Shown one piece after another: positions 9,093 through 17,494 of a stretch of DNA of 64,000 bases (position 1 is its first letter; every line of letters begins with the position of its first letter). Position numbers and translations under genes: made by a program. The notes below the pieces were generated by a model. That model saw only the letters and a list, made by a program, of their open reading frames with translations. It did no database searches and had not been told where the DNA came from. The stretch comes from Sporichthyaceae bacterium (GTDB lineage: Bacteria; Actinomycetota; Actinomycetes; Sporichthyales; Sporichthyaceae), in contig DATASX010000004.1 of the NCBI GenBank assembly GCA_036269075.1, forward strand, positions 1-64,000, given 5' to 3'.

Positions 9093-10028
9093 TCAGTGCG
9101 GGCGATTCGTACCCGGGAGCAGCGGCGGCAGCGGCGCGGACGGCACCGGCTCCGGTTGGGCCGGCCGGGGCCCGGCGGCCGGCGCCGGGTCGACGTTCGG
9201 GTGGTCGGCCGGGTGCAGAAGGTCCACCAGCGCCTGCGCGATCTTCCGGTGGCCGGCGGCGCTGAGGTGGTCGCCGTCGGAGGCCAGCATCGGGGTCACG
9301 TCGCGCTCCGCATGGAACAGTTTCCGGGTCGAGACGTAGTGCACGCCGGCCGAGTCGGCCGCCTTCTGCAATGCGCCGTTCGTGTACTTGGTGGCCGCGT
9401 CGGCGGCCGTGCGCTGCTTCGCGGAGTACTGGTGGCGGGCGACGGAGCCGTCCTTGAAGTCGTTCCAGTACCCGCAGACCACGATCCGGGCGCGGCTGTT
9501 GTGCTTGCGGACCTCGGCGACGACCGACTCGACGTTGCGCCGGACCGTCAGAGCGACCGGGGCGTAGTTCTTCTCCACCGAACCGCCGCCGGAGACCGTG
9601 CCGAACGCGGGGAAGAAGTCGTTGGCGCCGGTGAAGATCACCACCACGTTGGCCTGCGTGAGCTCCCCGAGCAGCCCCGGGTCGCCCATGCCCTTGCGCA
9701 GGTCGTCGCTGGTCGAACCGGCCTTGGCCTCGTTGCGGACCTCGACGTCGGACCCGGTGCGCCGGCCGGCCAGCAGGCCGTAGTCGGCCAGCAGGTCAGC
9801 ACATCCGCAGTTCTGGTTGGTCAGGGCCGAGTCGCCGAGACCGACCGCCATCAACTGCCGGTCCCCCGGGCGTTGCGCGGCGTCGCGCGCGGCCGTCGCG
9901 GCCGGGACCCCCGTGCCGAGGATCAGCGACCCGACAGTGGCTCCGACCACACGCCGGACGACTCGGCGACGCCGCACGCGAAACCTGACCTCCGCACGGG
10001 ACGTCCGCTCAGATGTCATGGCACCCAT
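9093..10028 (-). CDS. Secreted SGNH/GDSL-type hydrolase
   Basis: A 311-residue exported protein. The N-terminus has an Arg-rich cluster (RRRRVVRRVVG) and a hydrophobic stretch ending near ATAA, so export may be by the Tat route. The SGNH blocks follow in order: GLGDSALT (catalytic Ser), FTGAND (Asn block) and DGDHLSAAGH (Asp/His block). A Pro-rich tail of about 35 residues closes the protein. These enzymes are esterases or lipases; the substrate is unknown. The N-terminal start is uncertain (ATG 10028 or 10019, or GTG 10073). It is convergent with the acetyltransferase, 19 bp away. Confidence 0.8.
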   Translation of the reverse strand: MGAMTSERTSRAEVRFRVRRRRVVRRVVGATVGSLILGTGVPAATAARDAAQRPGDRQLMAVGLGDSALTNQNCGCADLLADYGLLAGRRTGSDVEVRNEAKAGSTSDDLRKGMGDPGLLGELTQANVVVIFTGANDFFPAFGTVSGGGSVEKNYAPVALTVRRNVESVVAEVRKHNSRARIVVCGYWNDFKDGSVARHQYSAKQRTAADAATKYTNGALQKAADSAGVHYVSTRKLFHAERDVTPMLASDGDHLSAAGHRKIAQALVDLLHPADHPNVDPAPAAGPRPAQPEPVPSAPLPPLLPGTNRPH

Positions 10029-10100
10029 CGCTCTGATCGCCTCCCCGCCGAACTCCGCGCTGGCTTCCACCACGAACGCTTTCGGTGCCGACCCACGCCC

Positions 10101-10130
10101 AGATTGCCCTGTTCCAGACTGCCCTGTTCA
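10101..10130. repeat. Tandem 15-bp repeat upstream of SGNH gene
   Basis: Two adjacent 15-bp copies, AGATTGCCCTGTTCC and AGACTGCCCTGTTCA, match at 13 of 15 positions. They lie 73-102 bp before the SGNH start at 10028, in the gap behind the LCP gene. They could be paired regulator sites or a slippage product. Confidence 0.45.
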
Positions 10131-10198
10131 GGCACCTGGCATGCCGCTCGACGGGCGTTTCGTGCATGAATTCCGTGAGAACTGCGAGGCCCGACGGC

Positions 10199-11767
10199 TC
10201 AGGAGTACTGGCAGACCTGGTCGAGGCTGACGATGGCGACGGCTCCTGGCGGGGCCGTGGTCGCGGGCTTCACCCGCGTCTTCTTCCCGTTCTTGGGTGT
10301 GATCCGACTCGCCGCCTCATAGGTCGGCGTCGTCGGCACCGCGTTCGATGCATCGATCGCCTGCCGGACGAGATCGCGAATCGGCTGGACCGCGGGGAAC
10401 TGCGGGTCGATCAGCGGCGGCTGCAGCTGCAGGTCGGTGACGTTCGACTTCTTGGTCGCGGCGGCCGTCTTCACCAGGACGTCCAGCGCGCCCTGGGTGA
10501 GGTCCGTCTTGACCACGTTCTTGGCCGAGGAGACCAGCGACTTGTAGTGGGTGAGCACGGTCAGCGGGTCCATCTGCTTGAGGATCCCGTTGAGCACGCA
10601 CCGTTCCCGCGACATCCGGTCGTAGTCGGTGGTGGACGACCGCGACCGGGCGTACCAGAGCGCGTGATAGCCGTCGAGCTTCTGCAGGCCCGGTTCGATG
10701 TAGCCGAGGATCGGGTTCGGCGCGCCCTCGCGGCAGCCGCCACCGGGCAGGTCGCAGGCACCGGTCTTGTGTCCGCCGCCGATCGGCAGGCGCTGCGCGA
10801 CCCGGATGGTCAGCCCGCCCAAGGAGTCGATCAGGCTCGTGAAGCCCTGCAGGTTCAGCGTCACGTAGTACTGGATCGGGATGCCGAGCATCTGGGCCAT
10901 CGCCGACTCGGTCGCGGTAGCGCCGGGATTGCGCGCGCCGGGGAACAACTCCGGGTGCTGCGAGCCGTACTCGTAGATGGCGTAGAAGAACTGCGGGAAG
11001 CCGTTGGGGAACTTGTCCGCCATCGTGCTGCCCGGCGGGAACTGGGCGTACTGCAGGTTTCGCGGGATCGAGATCAGCAATGCCTTGCCGGTGTGGACGT
11101 CGATGCTGGCGACCGCGTCCTGGTCGGTGCGGATCCCGCTGCGGTCCAGGCCACCGTCGCCGCCCAGGATCGCGATGTTCAACCGGCCCTCGTACAGCTT
11201 CGCGACGGGGCCGGGCTGGATCAGCGTGGTGATCAGGTCGCGCTGCGCGGAGGCCAGCTGGACCGCGTAGGTCACCGGGGTGCCGATCGCGGCGATCATG
11301 CCGAGCGCCAGCCCGGTGCAGAGCACCCGGGGTGCGACCCCCATCCCCCGCGGTCGGCCCAACCGCCACGCGTCGACCAGCAGCGCGGCCCAGCACAGCC
11401 CGAGCACCACCAGGGTGGCCTCGACGGCGGACAGCACCGCCGGGTGCAGCGACCACACCACGATCCCGTTGCGGCCCAGCCGCCACCAGACGGCCCCGGC
11501 TGCCACAGCCAGCAGGATCAGCACCCGGACGGCAGCGCGCCCGACGGCCTTGCTGCCGGCGAGCAGCTGCGCGGACCCGGGCAGCACCAGCGTCATTCCG
11601 ATCAGCAGCAGCGCCCGGCGCATCCCGCCGGTCGGAGCGGCACGGTGCCGATGCGCCGCCCGCGGCGTTCCCGGGACGTCGTCGGGCCCGCCCGACTCGG
11701 ACACCTCGACGGACGGCTCGGACCGCGCCTGGCGGGGCCGGTCCCAGAGGGAGTCGTCGTCGGTCAC
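10199..11767 (-). CDS. LytR-CpsA-Psr (LCP) family cell-wall ligase
   Basis: A 522-residue membrane protein with a ~50-residue cytoplasmic start, about four hydrophobic segments (residues 50-165) and an extracytoplasmic LCP domain from about 190 to 400. Characteristic blocks are RSGIRTDQDAVASID, LISIPRNLQ, and DGYHALWYARSRSSTTDYDR followed by the Arg pair of SRERC. LCP enzymes transfer polyprenyl-linked glycopolymers, such as arabinogalactan or teichoic acids, to peptidoglycan. Four N-terminal helices are more than the single anchor of typical members. A C-terminal basic, Pro/Thr-containing extension follows. It lies 124 bp downstream of the MarP-like gene, in the same direction. Confidence 0.9.
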   Translation of the reverse strand: MTDDDSLWDRPRQARSEPSVEVSESGGPDDVPGTPRAAHRHRAAPTGGMRRALLLIGMTLVLPGSAQLLAGSKAVGRAAVRVLILLAVAAGAVWWRLGRNGIVVWSLHPAVLSAVEATLVVLGLCWAALLVDAWRLGRPRGMGVAPRVLCTGLALGMIAAIGTPVTYAVQLASAQRDLITTLIQPGPVAKLYEGRLNIAILGGDGGLDRSGIRTDQDAVASIDVHTGKALLISIPRNLQYAQFPPGSTMADKFPNGFPQFFYAIYEYGSQHPELFPGARNPGATATESAMAQMLGIPIQYYVTLNLQGFTSLIDSLGGLTIRVAQRLPIGGGHKTGACDLPGGGCREGAPNPILGYIEPGLQKLDGYHALWYARSRSSTTDYDRMSRERCVLNGILKQMDPLTVLTHYKSLVSSAKNVVKTDLTQGALDVLVKTAAATKKSNVTDLQLQPPLIDPQFPAVQPIRDLVRQAIDASNAVPTTPTYEAASRITPKNGKKTRVKPATTAPPGAVAIVSLDQVCQYS

Positions 11768-11891
11768 CGAGGGATTATGTCCAGCGACACGTATTGGGCG
11801 TACAAAACGTGACCGGTTCGAGTCCGGAAGCGGAACGGGGCATTGCCAGGCAATCCCTTGCGCACCCGCAGCAACCCGGGCAACAGCGACG

Positions 11892-13187
11892 TCAGTCGCA
11901 ACCCTGCGTGTAGACGGCGGTCGTGGCGTCCGCGCCCTTGGTCGCGTCCGAGGCCACCTCGGTGGCGGTGAGCGCGTAGCCGACGTCGTTGGCGTCCAAC
12001 GAGGCGGCGAACACGACGCCCGCCACGCTGCCCGAGGTGGTCAGCAGCGGCCCACCGGAGTTGCCCGGCAGCACCGTCCCGCGCACCGTGTAGACCTCAC
12101 GGCTGACCTGTTTGCTCTGGTAGATGTTCGGGCCGGACACGGTCTGGTCGCCGGCGATGCGGGCGGCGGCCGGGGTCAACGGGCCGTCCTCCGGGTAGCC
12201 GGCGACGACCGCGTCGGCACCGATCTGCTGCGGACCGGCGAACGACAACGACTTGCGGTCCAGGCCGGGGACGTAGAGCACGGCGATGTCGCGGTTCGGG
12301 TCGAACAGGACGACCTTGGCGGTCAACGAACCACCGTTCGGGATCAGCACCGTCGGCGCGGAGTGCACCCCGGCGACCACGTGGGCGTTGGTCATCACGT
12401 GGTCGGGCGCGTAGACGAACCCGGAGCCCTCCACCGCACGGCTGCACCCGCTCGCGACGCCGTGGATCTTGACCACCGAAGGCCCGGCCGCGCTCAGCAC
12501 GTCTGGCACCGGACCGGCGTCCGGCGAACCCACGAACGGCGACGGTGCCGGGAACCCGCCGAAGGGCGAGAGGAAGTACGGCATCGCGTGCTGCTGGAGT
12601 TCGCGGGACAGGGTGCCGGACAGCGTCCGCAGCGACTGGGGGATCACCGAGTTGATCTCGTCCAGCACCGCGGACCGACGGACCTGTGAACTGAGCCCGG
12701 CGAAGGGGGCCAGCGCGACCGCCGAGGCGAACAGCCAGGCCACCAGCAGCAGCACCCCGACCTCGAAGACCACACCGCCTGCCGAATCCAGCACCGCGAC
12801 CGGGGTGGCCCGTACCACCCGCCGCGCCCGCAGGCCGACGGCGACCGCGATGGTCTCCCCAGCCAACGCGCACAGCCCGACGAAGACCAGCGTGACGACC
12901 CGTTGACCGATCACATGATTCGGCCCCGTGCCGCCGGAGCCGACCACGGCCTGGGCCAGGCCCGGGCCGAACCGCGCACCCACCGCGGCTCCGCCGAAGA
13001 ACCCGACGGCCGAGCACGCGGCGAGCACCAGCCCGCGCCGGGCGCCGAGCATGCCCGCCCGGATCGCCAGCACGATCAGGACGAGATCCAACACATCGCC
13101 GCGGCCCGGGTGCACGACCGGGGCCGGTGCGGCCGACAGCGTCAGAAGGTCCACGGGTCCGTTCGTCCTCCCACGGGTGCTCCGCAT
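11892..13187 (-). CDS. MarP-like membrane serine protease (CvpA-trypsin)
   Basis: A 431-residue protein with four N-terminal membrane helices of the CvpA/colicin V production type (about residues 30-165) followed by a periplasmic trypsin-like domain. The catalytic triad is intact: His269 in TNAHVV, Asp300 in NRDIAVL, Ser377 in GNSGGP. Cys248 and Cys430 sit where the regulatory disulfide of mycobacterial MarP (Rv3671c) is found. MarP is required for acid and oxidative stress resistance by processing envelope enzymes; the same role is inferred here. GTG 13154 is an alternative start. It diverges from the flippase-like gene across a 290-bp intergenic region. Confidence 0.88.
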   Translation of the reverse strand: MRSTRGRTNGPVDLLTLSAAPAPVVHPGRGDVLDLVLIVLAIRAGMLGARRGLVLAACSAVGFFGGAAVGARFGPGLAQAVVGSGGTGPNHVIGQRVVTLVFVGLCALAGETIAVAVGLRARRVVRATPVAVLDSAGGVVFEVGVLLLVAWLFASAVALAPFAGLSSQVRRSAVLDEINSVIPQSLRTLSGTLSRELQQHAMPYFLSPFGGFPAPSPFVGSPDAGPVPDVLSAAGPSVVKIHGVASGCSRAVEGSGFVYAPDHVMTNAHVVAGVHSAPTVLIPNGGSLTAKVVLFDPNRDIAVLYVPGLDRKSLSFAGPQQIGADAVVAGYPEDGPLTPAAARIAGDQTVSGPNIYQSKQVSREVYTVRGTVLPGNSGGPLLTTSGSVAGVVFAASLDANDVGYALTATEVASDATKGADATTAVYTQGCD

Positions 13188-13477
13188 CGATTCACCCGGG
13201 CGCTGCCGGGGGTGTCCGGCGGCGTCGTGCGGGCAACCGTGTCACACCCTCGCGCAGGCCCGACAAGGACATTGCGCCGTCATGGTCCACGCCCGAGAAG
13301 TTGGTCGGCGGACTCACAGCGCCCCCGTAGGCGTACGGCTGTCGACTGCCGAGAGCTGTGAGGTTGCTGTCACAGGAAGGCCGGGGTCGGCGCACAGGAA
13401 TCCATAAGCCAGGACCGCCAATGTCTTGCCTGTGCACGTGGTGGGGACCGGTGCGCGACGGGGACGTGGGGGCGACG

Positions 13478-14524
13478 ATGACGATCACGCTGGACCGGGT
13501 CGAACCGGGCATCTCCGGGCGCCGGCTGCCTGCTCCGCGCAAGCCGGTCGACGTCGCCGCGACCCCGGCCGACCCTGAGCCGGGGCATGCCGGCCGTCGC
13601 TGGCTGATGCTGCCGCTGGTCGCCTTACTGGTCTGGTTCGTGGTCGACAGTCGAGGCACGATCGCGGCCGGGTTCGCCGGCCTGGCCGACGCCTCGCCGG
13701 GTTGGCTGTTGGTCGCCGCCGCCGCCGGCGCGGCGCTGACGCTGGCCGCCGCGGTCGCCCAGAACGGCGCGCTCGAGACCAAGATCCCGCTCGGCACGAT
13801 GTGCGCGGTCCAGCTGGCGGCCTCGTTGGTCAATCAACTTCTGCCCGCCGGGACCGGGGCCATGGCCGTGACCGTCCGGTTCCTGCGCCGACGCGGGCTC
13901 AGCCGCGCTGCCGCGGCAGCCGCGATGGGCCTCAACCAGATCGCCGGCGTGATCATCCACTTGAGCCTGCTCGCCACCGTCCTGGTCATCGAGCCGAGCA
14001 CGGTCAAGCTCCCGCAGCCTTCGGTCGAAGCGGTCGTGGTCGGGCTGTTGCTGGCCGTGCTGGTCGGCCTCGGGATCGCTGCCGTCCGTCGGATGCCGCG
14101 GCGGCTGCGGGCCGGGCGCCCGGAGCAGCCCGGTCCCGCTGACCGGGTGCGTGCCGAGTTCGACCGGCTGCGGGTCGTGATGCGCGATCCGCGGCGTGCG
14201 GCCGCGCTGTGGCTCGGTTCGTTGGCCACGCCGCTGCTGCAGGCGGTCGTGCTCTGGGCGGTCGTCCACAGCGTCGGGGCGAACCTCAGCCTGTGGCACG
14301 TGACCGCGGTCTACCTGGCCGCTTCCACGCTGGCCGCGGTGGTGCCCACCCCCGGCGGGCTCGGCACGCAGGACGTGGCGATCGCGGCGATGCTGATGGC
14401 CGCCGGGATGCCCACCGCGAACGCGGCGACCGCCACCGTGGCCTTCCGCCTGATGACGAACTGGCTGCCGCTGCTGCCCGCGGGCCTGTCGTTGGTGATG
14501 CTCAGCCGACGCCGGCTGATCTGA
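13478..14524 (+). CDS. Flippase-like membrane protein (UPF0104/LPG synthase TM domain)
   Basis: A 348-residue protein with about eight hydrophobic segments, of the YbhN/AglD-like 'lysylphosphatidylglycerol synthase TM region' family. The family signature VVPTPGGLGTQDVA lies near the C-terminus. Members act as, or resemble, lipid or polyprenol-linked sugar flippases. No catalytic aminoacyl-transferase domain is attached, so lysinylation itself is not expected. The ATG at 13478 follows GTGGGGG; the upstream open frame to 13358 shows no coding signal. The stop codon lies inside a perfect tandem 15-bp duplication. Confidence 0.82.
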   Translation: MTITLDRVEPGISGRRLPAPRKPVDVAATPADPEPGHAGRRWLMLPLVALLVWFVVDSRGTIAAGFAGLADASPGWLLVAAAAGAALTLAAAVAQNGALETKIPLGTMCAVQLAASLVNQLLPAGTGAMAVTVRFLRRRGLSRAAAAAAMGLNQIAGVIIHLSLLATVLVIEPSTVKLPQPSVEAVVVGLLLAVLVGLGIAAVRRMPRRLRAGRPEQPGPADRVRAEFDRLRVVMRDPRRAAALWLGSLATPLLQAVVLWAVVHSVGANLSLWHVTAVYLAASTLAAVVPTPGGLGTQDVAIAAMLMAAGMPTANAATATVAFRLMTNWLPLLPAGLSLVMLSRRRLI

Positions 14525-14545
14525 CCCCGGCTGATCTGACCCCGG
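14516..14545. repeat. Perfect 15-bp tandem duplication across a stop codon
   Basis: CTGATCTGACCCCGG occurs twice back to back (14516-14530, 14531-14545). The TGA of the flippase-like gene (14522) is within the first copy and a second in-frame TGA within the second. Confidence 0.9.
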
Positions 14546-14551
14546 ACGTAC

Positions 14552-14585
14552 GACACCGCGGCCCGGGGAACCGGACCGCGGTGTC
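14552..14585. terminator. Bidirectional terminator hairpin
   Basis: GACACCGCGGCCCGG at 14552-14566 pairs with 14571-14585 over 15 bp with one mismatch, closed by a GGAA (GNRA) tetraloop. It separates the convergent flippase-like and Gly/Asn-rich protein genes. Confidence 0.85.
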
Positions 14586-14594
14586 AGGGGAGGA

Positions 14595-14963
14595 CTAGCG
14601 GCCGCGGCCGTGTCCGCCGCTGTTCCCACCGCTGTTGCCGCGGAAGTTCCCGCCGCGGTTGCCACCGCTGAAGTTGCCGCGGTTGCCGCGGTTGCCGTGG
14701 TCGCCGCCACGGTTGAAGTGCCCGCCGCGGTGGAAGTTCCCGCCACCGCCGTAGTAGTTGTTGTCGTCGTTGTCGCAGACCAGGCGGACGTGACGGTGCC
14801 AGGAGCCGTCCCACCAGTGGCTGTAGTAGCAGTCGTCGCTCTGGACGTAGGCCGACGGCGCGACCGAGGCCGGAGTGATCTCGGCGGCCTGGGCCGTAGA
14901 GGTCGCCAGCGGAGCCAGCAACATCGCGCCGGCCAGGACACCGCCCAAACGGATGAACTTCAT
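14595..14963 (-). CDS. Small secreted Gly/Asn/His-rich protein
   Basis: A 122-residue protein with a clean Sec signal peptide (hydrophobic 6-24, cleavage near AQA-AE). The mature part has a short aromatic segment (SDDCYYSHWWDGSWH and then VRLVCDNDD, two Cys that could form a disulfide) and then a low-complexity tail of GGNF, RGG and GNS repeats to the end. No family is recognised; a wall-associated or metal-binding role is only a guess. The ATG at 14963 has AAGGAG 8 bases upstream, stronger than the GTG at 14972. Confidence 0.7.
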   Translation of the reverse strand: MKFIRLGGVLAGAMLLAPLATSTAQAAEITPASVAPSAYVQSDDCYYSHWWDGSWHRHVRLVCDNDDNNYYGGGGNFHRGGHFNRGGDHGNRGNRGNFSGGNRGGNFRGNSGGNSGGHGRGR

Positions 14964-15060
14964 GTTCGTCACTCCTTCGACAGGTGCGCCCGTCCCCCGG
15001 GCGCTGCCCGACCGACCGGTCGGTTACGTATGAAGTTGACTCTTTCTCACGAAAGGAGCA

Positions 15061-15135
15061 ATGCCGCACAAGGCAAGAATTCGGCCAATAACCGCTTTGT
15101 CGGGCGGCAGAATGGCGCTCGTGGGGCGCCCGTGA
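15061..15135 (+). CDS. Possible 24-codon leader ORF upstream of antiporter
   Basis: A short frame starting MPHKARIRPITA with a strong AAAGGAG four bases before its ATG. Its TGA (15133-15135) overlaps the GTG start of the antiporter (15132-15134) as GTGA. The antiporter GTG itself has a poor ribosome site, so translational coupling is plausible. The peptide is basic and shows no known motif. It may be a true leader or simply the position of the ribosome site of a longer antiporter, but no longer antiporter frame begins at this ATG. Confidence 0.45.
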   Translation: MPHKARIRPITALSGGRMALVGRP

Positions 15136-16646
15136 ATGCAGCGACGTCGGTGACTGTGGGTCACCTGAATCTCGGCCTGCTGGTCGGCTCAGCGGTGCTG
15201 CTGGTTGCGATCGCGGCAATCCGCGTCGCCGCCTCGACGCCGCTGCCCACGCCGTTGCTGTACCTCGGGCTCGGAGTGCTGCTCGGCGAGGACGGGATCG
15301 GGATCCAGTTCGACGACAGCGAGCTGACCCGGACACTGGGCTACGCGGCCTTGATGATCATCCTGGCCGAGGGCGGCCTGACCACCTCCTGGCACACGAT
15401 CCGCCCGGCGCTGCCGGCCGCCGCCGCGCTGGCCACCGTCGGGGTCGGGATCTCCACCGCAGTGACCGGGGTGGCTGCTCACGAACTGCTGGACCTGCCG
15501 TGGCGCACCTCGCTGCTGCTCGGCGCGATCGTCTCCAGCACCGACGCCGCGGCGGTGTTCGCGGTGCTGCGCCGGTTGCCGCTGCTCCCCCGGCCGACCG
15601 GGATCCTGGAGGCGGAGTCCGGGCTGAACGACGCCCCGGTGGTGCTGCTGGTGCTCGCGCTGTCCGGCAGCCGGCACTTCGACGCCGCCGGGCTGGGCAC
15701 CACCGCGCTGGAGATCGCTGCCGAACTGGTCGGCGGCGCGTTGATCGGGATCGGCGTCGGGGTGGTCGCCGGGCGGGCCATCAGACAGGTCGCGTTGCCT
15801 GCCTCCGGCCTGTACCCGGTGGCGGTGCTCGCCTCGGCCACCTTCGCCTACAGCGCGGCGGCGCTGGCACACACCAGCGGCTTCCTGGCCGTCTACGTGG
15901 CCGGGTTGGTCCTGGGCAACTCCCGACTGCCGCACGGCCCGGCCACCCGCGGGTTCGCCGAGGGCCTGGCCTGGCTGGCCCAGATCGGGTTGTTCGTACT
16001 GCTCGGCCTGCTCGTCACACCGTCGCGGCTGGGCGACCGGGTGTGGCCGGCAGTCGGCGTCGGGGCGGCGCTGCTGCTGCTCGCCCGGCCGGTCTCGGTC
16101 GCCTGCACCGCGAGTTGGTTCCGCATCCCCTGGCGCGAACAGGCGTTCCTGTCCTGGGCCGGACTGCGCGGGGCGGTGCCGATCGTGGTGGCCACGATCC
16201 CGGTGGTCGACCGGGTGCCGGGCAGCGAGAAGCTCTTCGACGTCGTGTTCGTGCTCGCGGTGCTCTGGACGTTGGTGCAGGGCACCTCGTTGCCCTGGCT
16301 GGCCCGTCGCCTGGGGGTGACCGACACCGCGGACCTGCGCATGCTCGACCTGGAGGCCGCCCCGTTGGAGCGGCTGGGCGCCGACGTGCTGCAGGTCCGG
16401 ATCCTGGAGCGCTCCCGGATGCACGGCGTCGCGGTGTTCGAGCTGCGGTTGCCGACCGGTGTGGCCGTCTCATTGGTGGTCCGCGACGGCAGCGCGCTGA
16501 CGCCGACCGAACATACCCGGTTGCGACACGGCGACGACCTGCTCGTGGTCTGCCCGGGCGGGACCCGGGCAGCGACCGAACGTCGGTTGCGGGCCGTGGC
16601 CGAACACGGCCGCCTGGCGCGCTGGTTGTCCGGCCGACCCTCCTGA
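15132..16646 (+). CDS. CPA-type potassium/proton antiporter with C-terminal regulatory domain
   Basis: A 504-residue transporter with a Na+/H+ exchanger (CPA1/NhaP2-like) domain of 11-13 helices over residues ~10-395. Hallmarks include GAIVSSTDAAAVFAVLR, LEAESGLNDAPVVLL (the ion-binding ND pair) and SWAGLRGAVPIVVA. A soluble C-terminal domain of about 100 residues (VLQVRILERSRMHGVAVFELRLP type) resembles the TrkA-C/RCK ligand-binding domain of K+/H+ antiporters. It would exchange K+ or Na+ for protons and is probably nucleotide-gated. GTG 15132 is chosen because it overlaps the leader stop; GTG 15150 and 15156 are possible. Its stop abuts the stop of the convergent yccF-like gene with no spacer. 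Confidence 0.88.
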   Translation: MNAATSVTVGHLNLGLLVGSAVLLVAIAAIRVAASTPLPTPLLYLGLGVLLGEDGIGIQFDDSELTRTLGYAALMIILAEGGLTTSWHTIRPALPAAAALATVGVGISTAVTGVAAHELLDLPWRTSLLLGAIVSSTDAAAVFAVLRRLPLLPRPTGILEAESGLNDAPVVLLVLALSGSRHFDAAGLGTTALEIAAELVGGALIGIGVGVVAGRAIRQVALPASGLYPVAVLASATFAYSAAALAHTSGFLAVYVAGLVLGNSRLPHGPATRGFAEGLAWLAQIGLFVLLGLLVTPSRLGDRVWPAVGVGAALLLLARPVSVACTASWFRIPWREQAFLSWAGLRGAVPIVVATIPVVDRVPGSEKLFDVVFVLAVLWTLVQGTSLPWLARRLGVTDTADLRMLDLEAAPLERLGADVLQVRILERSRMHGVAVFELRLPTGVAVSLVVRDGSALTPTEHTRLRHGDDLLVVCPGGTRAATERRLRAVAEHGRLARWLSGRPS

Positions 16647-17054
16647 TCAGTCTCGGTAGTAACGGCGCATCGCGCGTCGATCGGTGAGCGGCACGACCTG
16701 CTTGCCCAGCGGCGCCAACGCGACCCGGGCCAGCTTGAAGTTCGCGATCCCGAAGGGGATCCCGACCACGGTCAGGCACAACCCCACACCGATCGCCACA
16801 TGAACCAGCGCGATCCAGAACCCGGCGAGCACGAACCACAGCACGTTGCCCAGCATCGGCATGGCTCCGGCGGTCGGCCGGTGCACCGTCGTGTACCCGA
16901 ACGGCCACAGCACGTACCCGGCCAGCCGCAGCGCGGCCACCCCGAACGGGATCGTGACGATCAGCAGGAACATCAGCACGGCTGCCGCCAGATAGCCCAG
17001 GGCCAGCCACAGGCCGGCGCACAGGAACCAGATCACGTTCAACAGCGTCCGCAC
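16647..17054 (-). CDS. YccF-family inner membrane protein
   Basis: A 135-residue membrane protein with two copies of the YccF domain: NVIWFLCAGLWLALGYLAAA ... TIPFGVAALRLAGYVLWPFG and NVLWFVLAGFWIALVHVAIG ... GIPFGIANFKLARVALAPLG. Four membrane helices are expected. The function is unknown. GTG 17054 was chosen for the GGGAG nine bases upstream; the GTG/ATG frame from 17087 would lack it. It is convergent with the antiporter, with stop codons directly adjacent at 16646/16647. Confidence 0.88.
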   Translation of the reverse strand: MRTLLNVIWFLCAGLWLALGYLAAAVLMFLLIVTIPFGVAALRLAGYVLWPFGYTTVHRPTAGAMPMLGNVLWFVLAGFWIALVHVAIGVGLCLTVVGIPFGIANFKLARVALAPLGKQVVPLTDRRAMRRYYRD

Positions 17055-17147
17055 GGCGCAATTCTCCCACCGGACAGCGACGCGCAAAGCCGTTCACCGA
17101 CACGGAAACGAAAGGAGTTGACGGCCGGTCCGAGCACGTCTAAGTTG

Positions 17148-17163
17148 CTTAGCGAGCGCTAGG
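17148..17163. promoter_or_regulatory. Candidate TetR operator, copy 1
   Basis: Imperfect 16-bp palindrome CTTAGCG-AG-CGCTAGG. Twelve of its 16 positions, including AGCGAGCG, match a second site upstream of the tetR gene at 18172. It precedes the decayed-looking ORFs at 17167-17312. Confidence 0.55.
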
Positions 17164-17166
17164 TAG

Positions 17167-17312
17167 CCCAGCGCATCGTGCAGGAGCAGTCAACTGACCG
17201 GGTATCTGGGCACCCTGGCGAGCCACGGAACCTCCGCCGAGCTGTTCGCCCGCCGGCAGCTCGAGCGCGAGGGCCGGGCATGACCGCACCGCAGATCGTC
17301 GAAAGTCTCTGA
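17167..17312 (+). pseudogene. Probable remnant of a TetR-controlled operon
   Basis: After the operator at 17148, an AGGAG (17181) is followed by an open stretch that reads LTGYLGTLASHGTSAELFAR and ends REGRA-stop at 17283. About 27 of its 30 codons end in G or C, a coding-like bias. Its TGA overlaps an ATG (17280) beginning MTAPQIVESL, which stops after ten codons (17312). The arrangement looks like the end of one gene and the start of another in a coupled operon, both truncated. There is no usual start codon for the first piece (CTG only). The family is not recognised. The rest of the gap to the tetR stop (17313-17494) holds only a hairpin. Confidence 0.4.
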
Positions 17313-17405
17313 CCACGACCGGACAGCCACCATCGGGCTACACGAGGCGCCCGAACGGTCCGGCCTGATGATGCCCCCGGGACGGGACACCCGGCAGGCG
17401 TCGCA

Positions 17406-17460
17406 CCGCCGGTCCGCGCTCGTCAGCACCACTGACGACGGGCGCGGCCCGGCGGTTTCT
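17406..17460. terminator. Long imperfect hairpin, likely terminator
   Basis: CCGCCGG at 17406 pairs with 17449-17455, with further pairing CCGCGC/GCGCGG and CGTCAG/CTGACG around a CACCA loop. TTTCT follows on the + strand. It could end a + strand transcript from the remnant operon and also serve the tetR gene 40 bp away on the other strand. Confidence 0.6.
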
Positions 17461-17494
17461 CCTTGTGCGGCGGGATTCTGACGGGCTGTCGGCG

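Noticed and set aside
11805-11836. tRNA T-arm-like sequence (CCGG-TTCGAGT-CCGG)
   Set aside because: Only a 4-bp stem is formed and no D-arm, anticodon arm, acceptor stem or CCA-adjacent pairing is found around it.
17178-17312. GTG 17178 frame
   Set aside because: It lacks coding bias; the neighbouring frame from 17194 fits codon usage better and is listed as a remnant.
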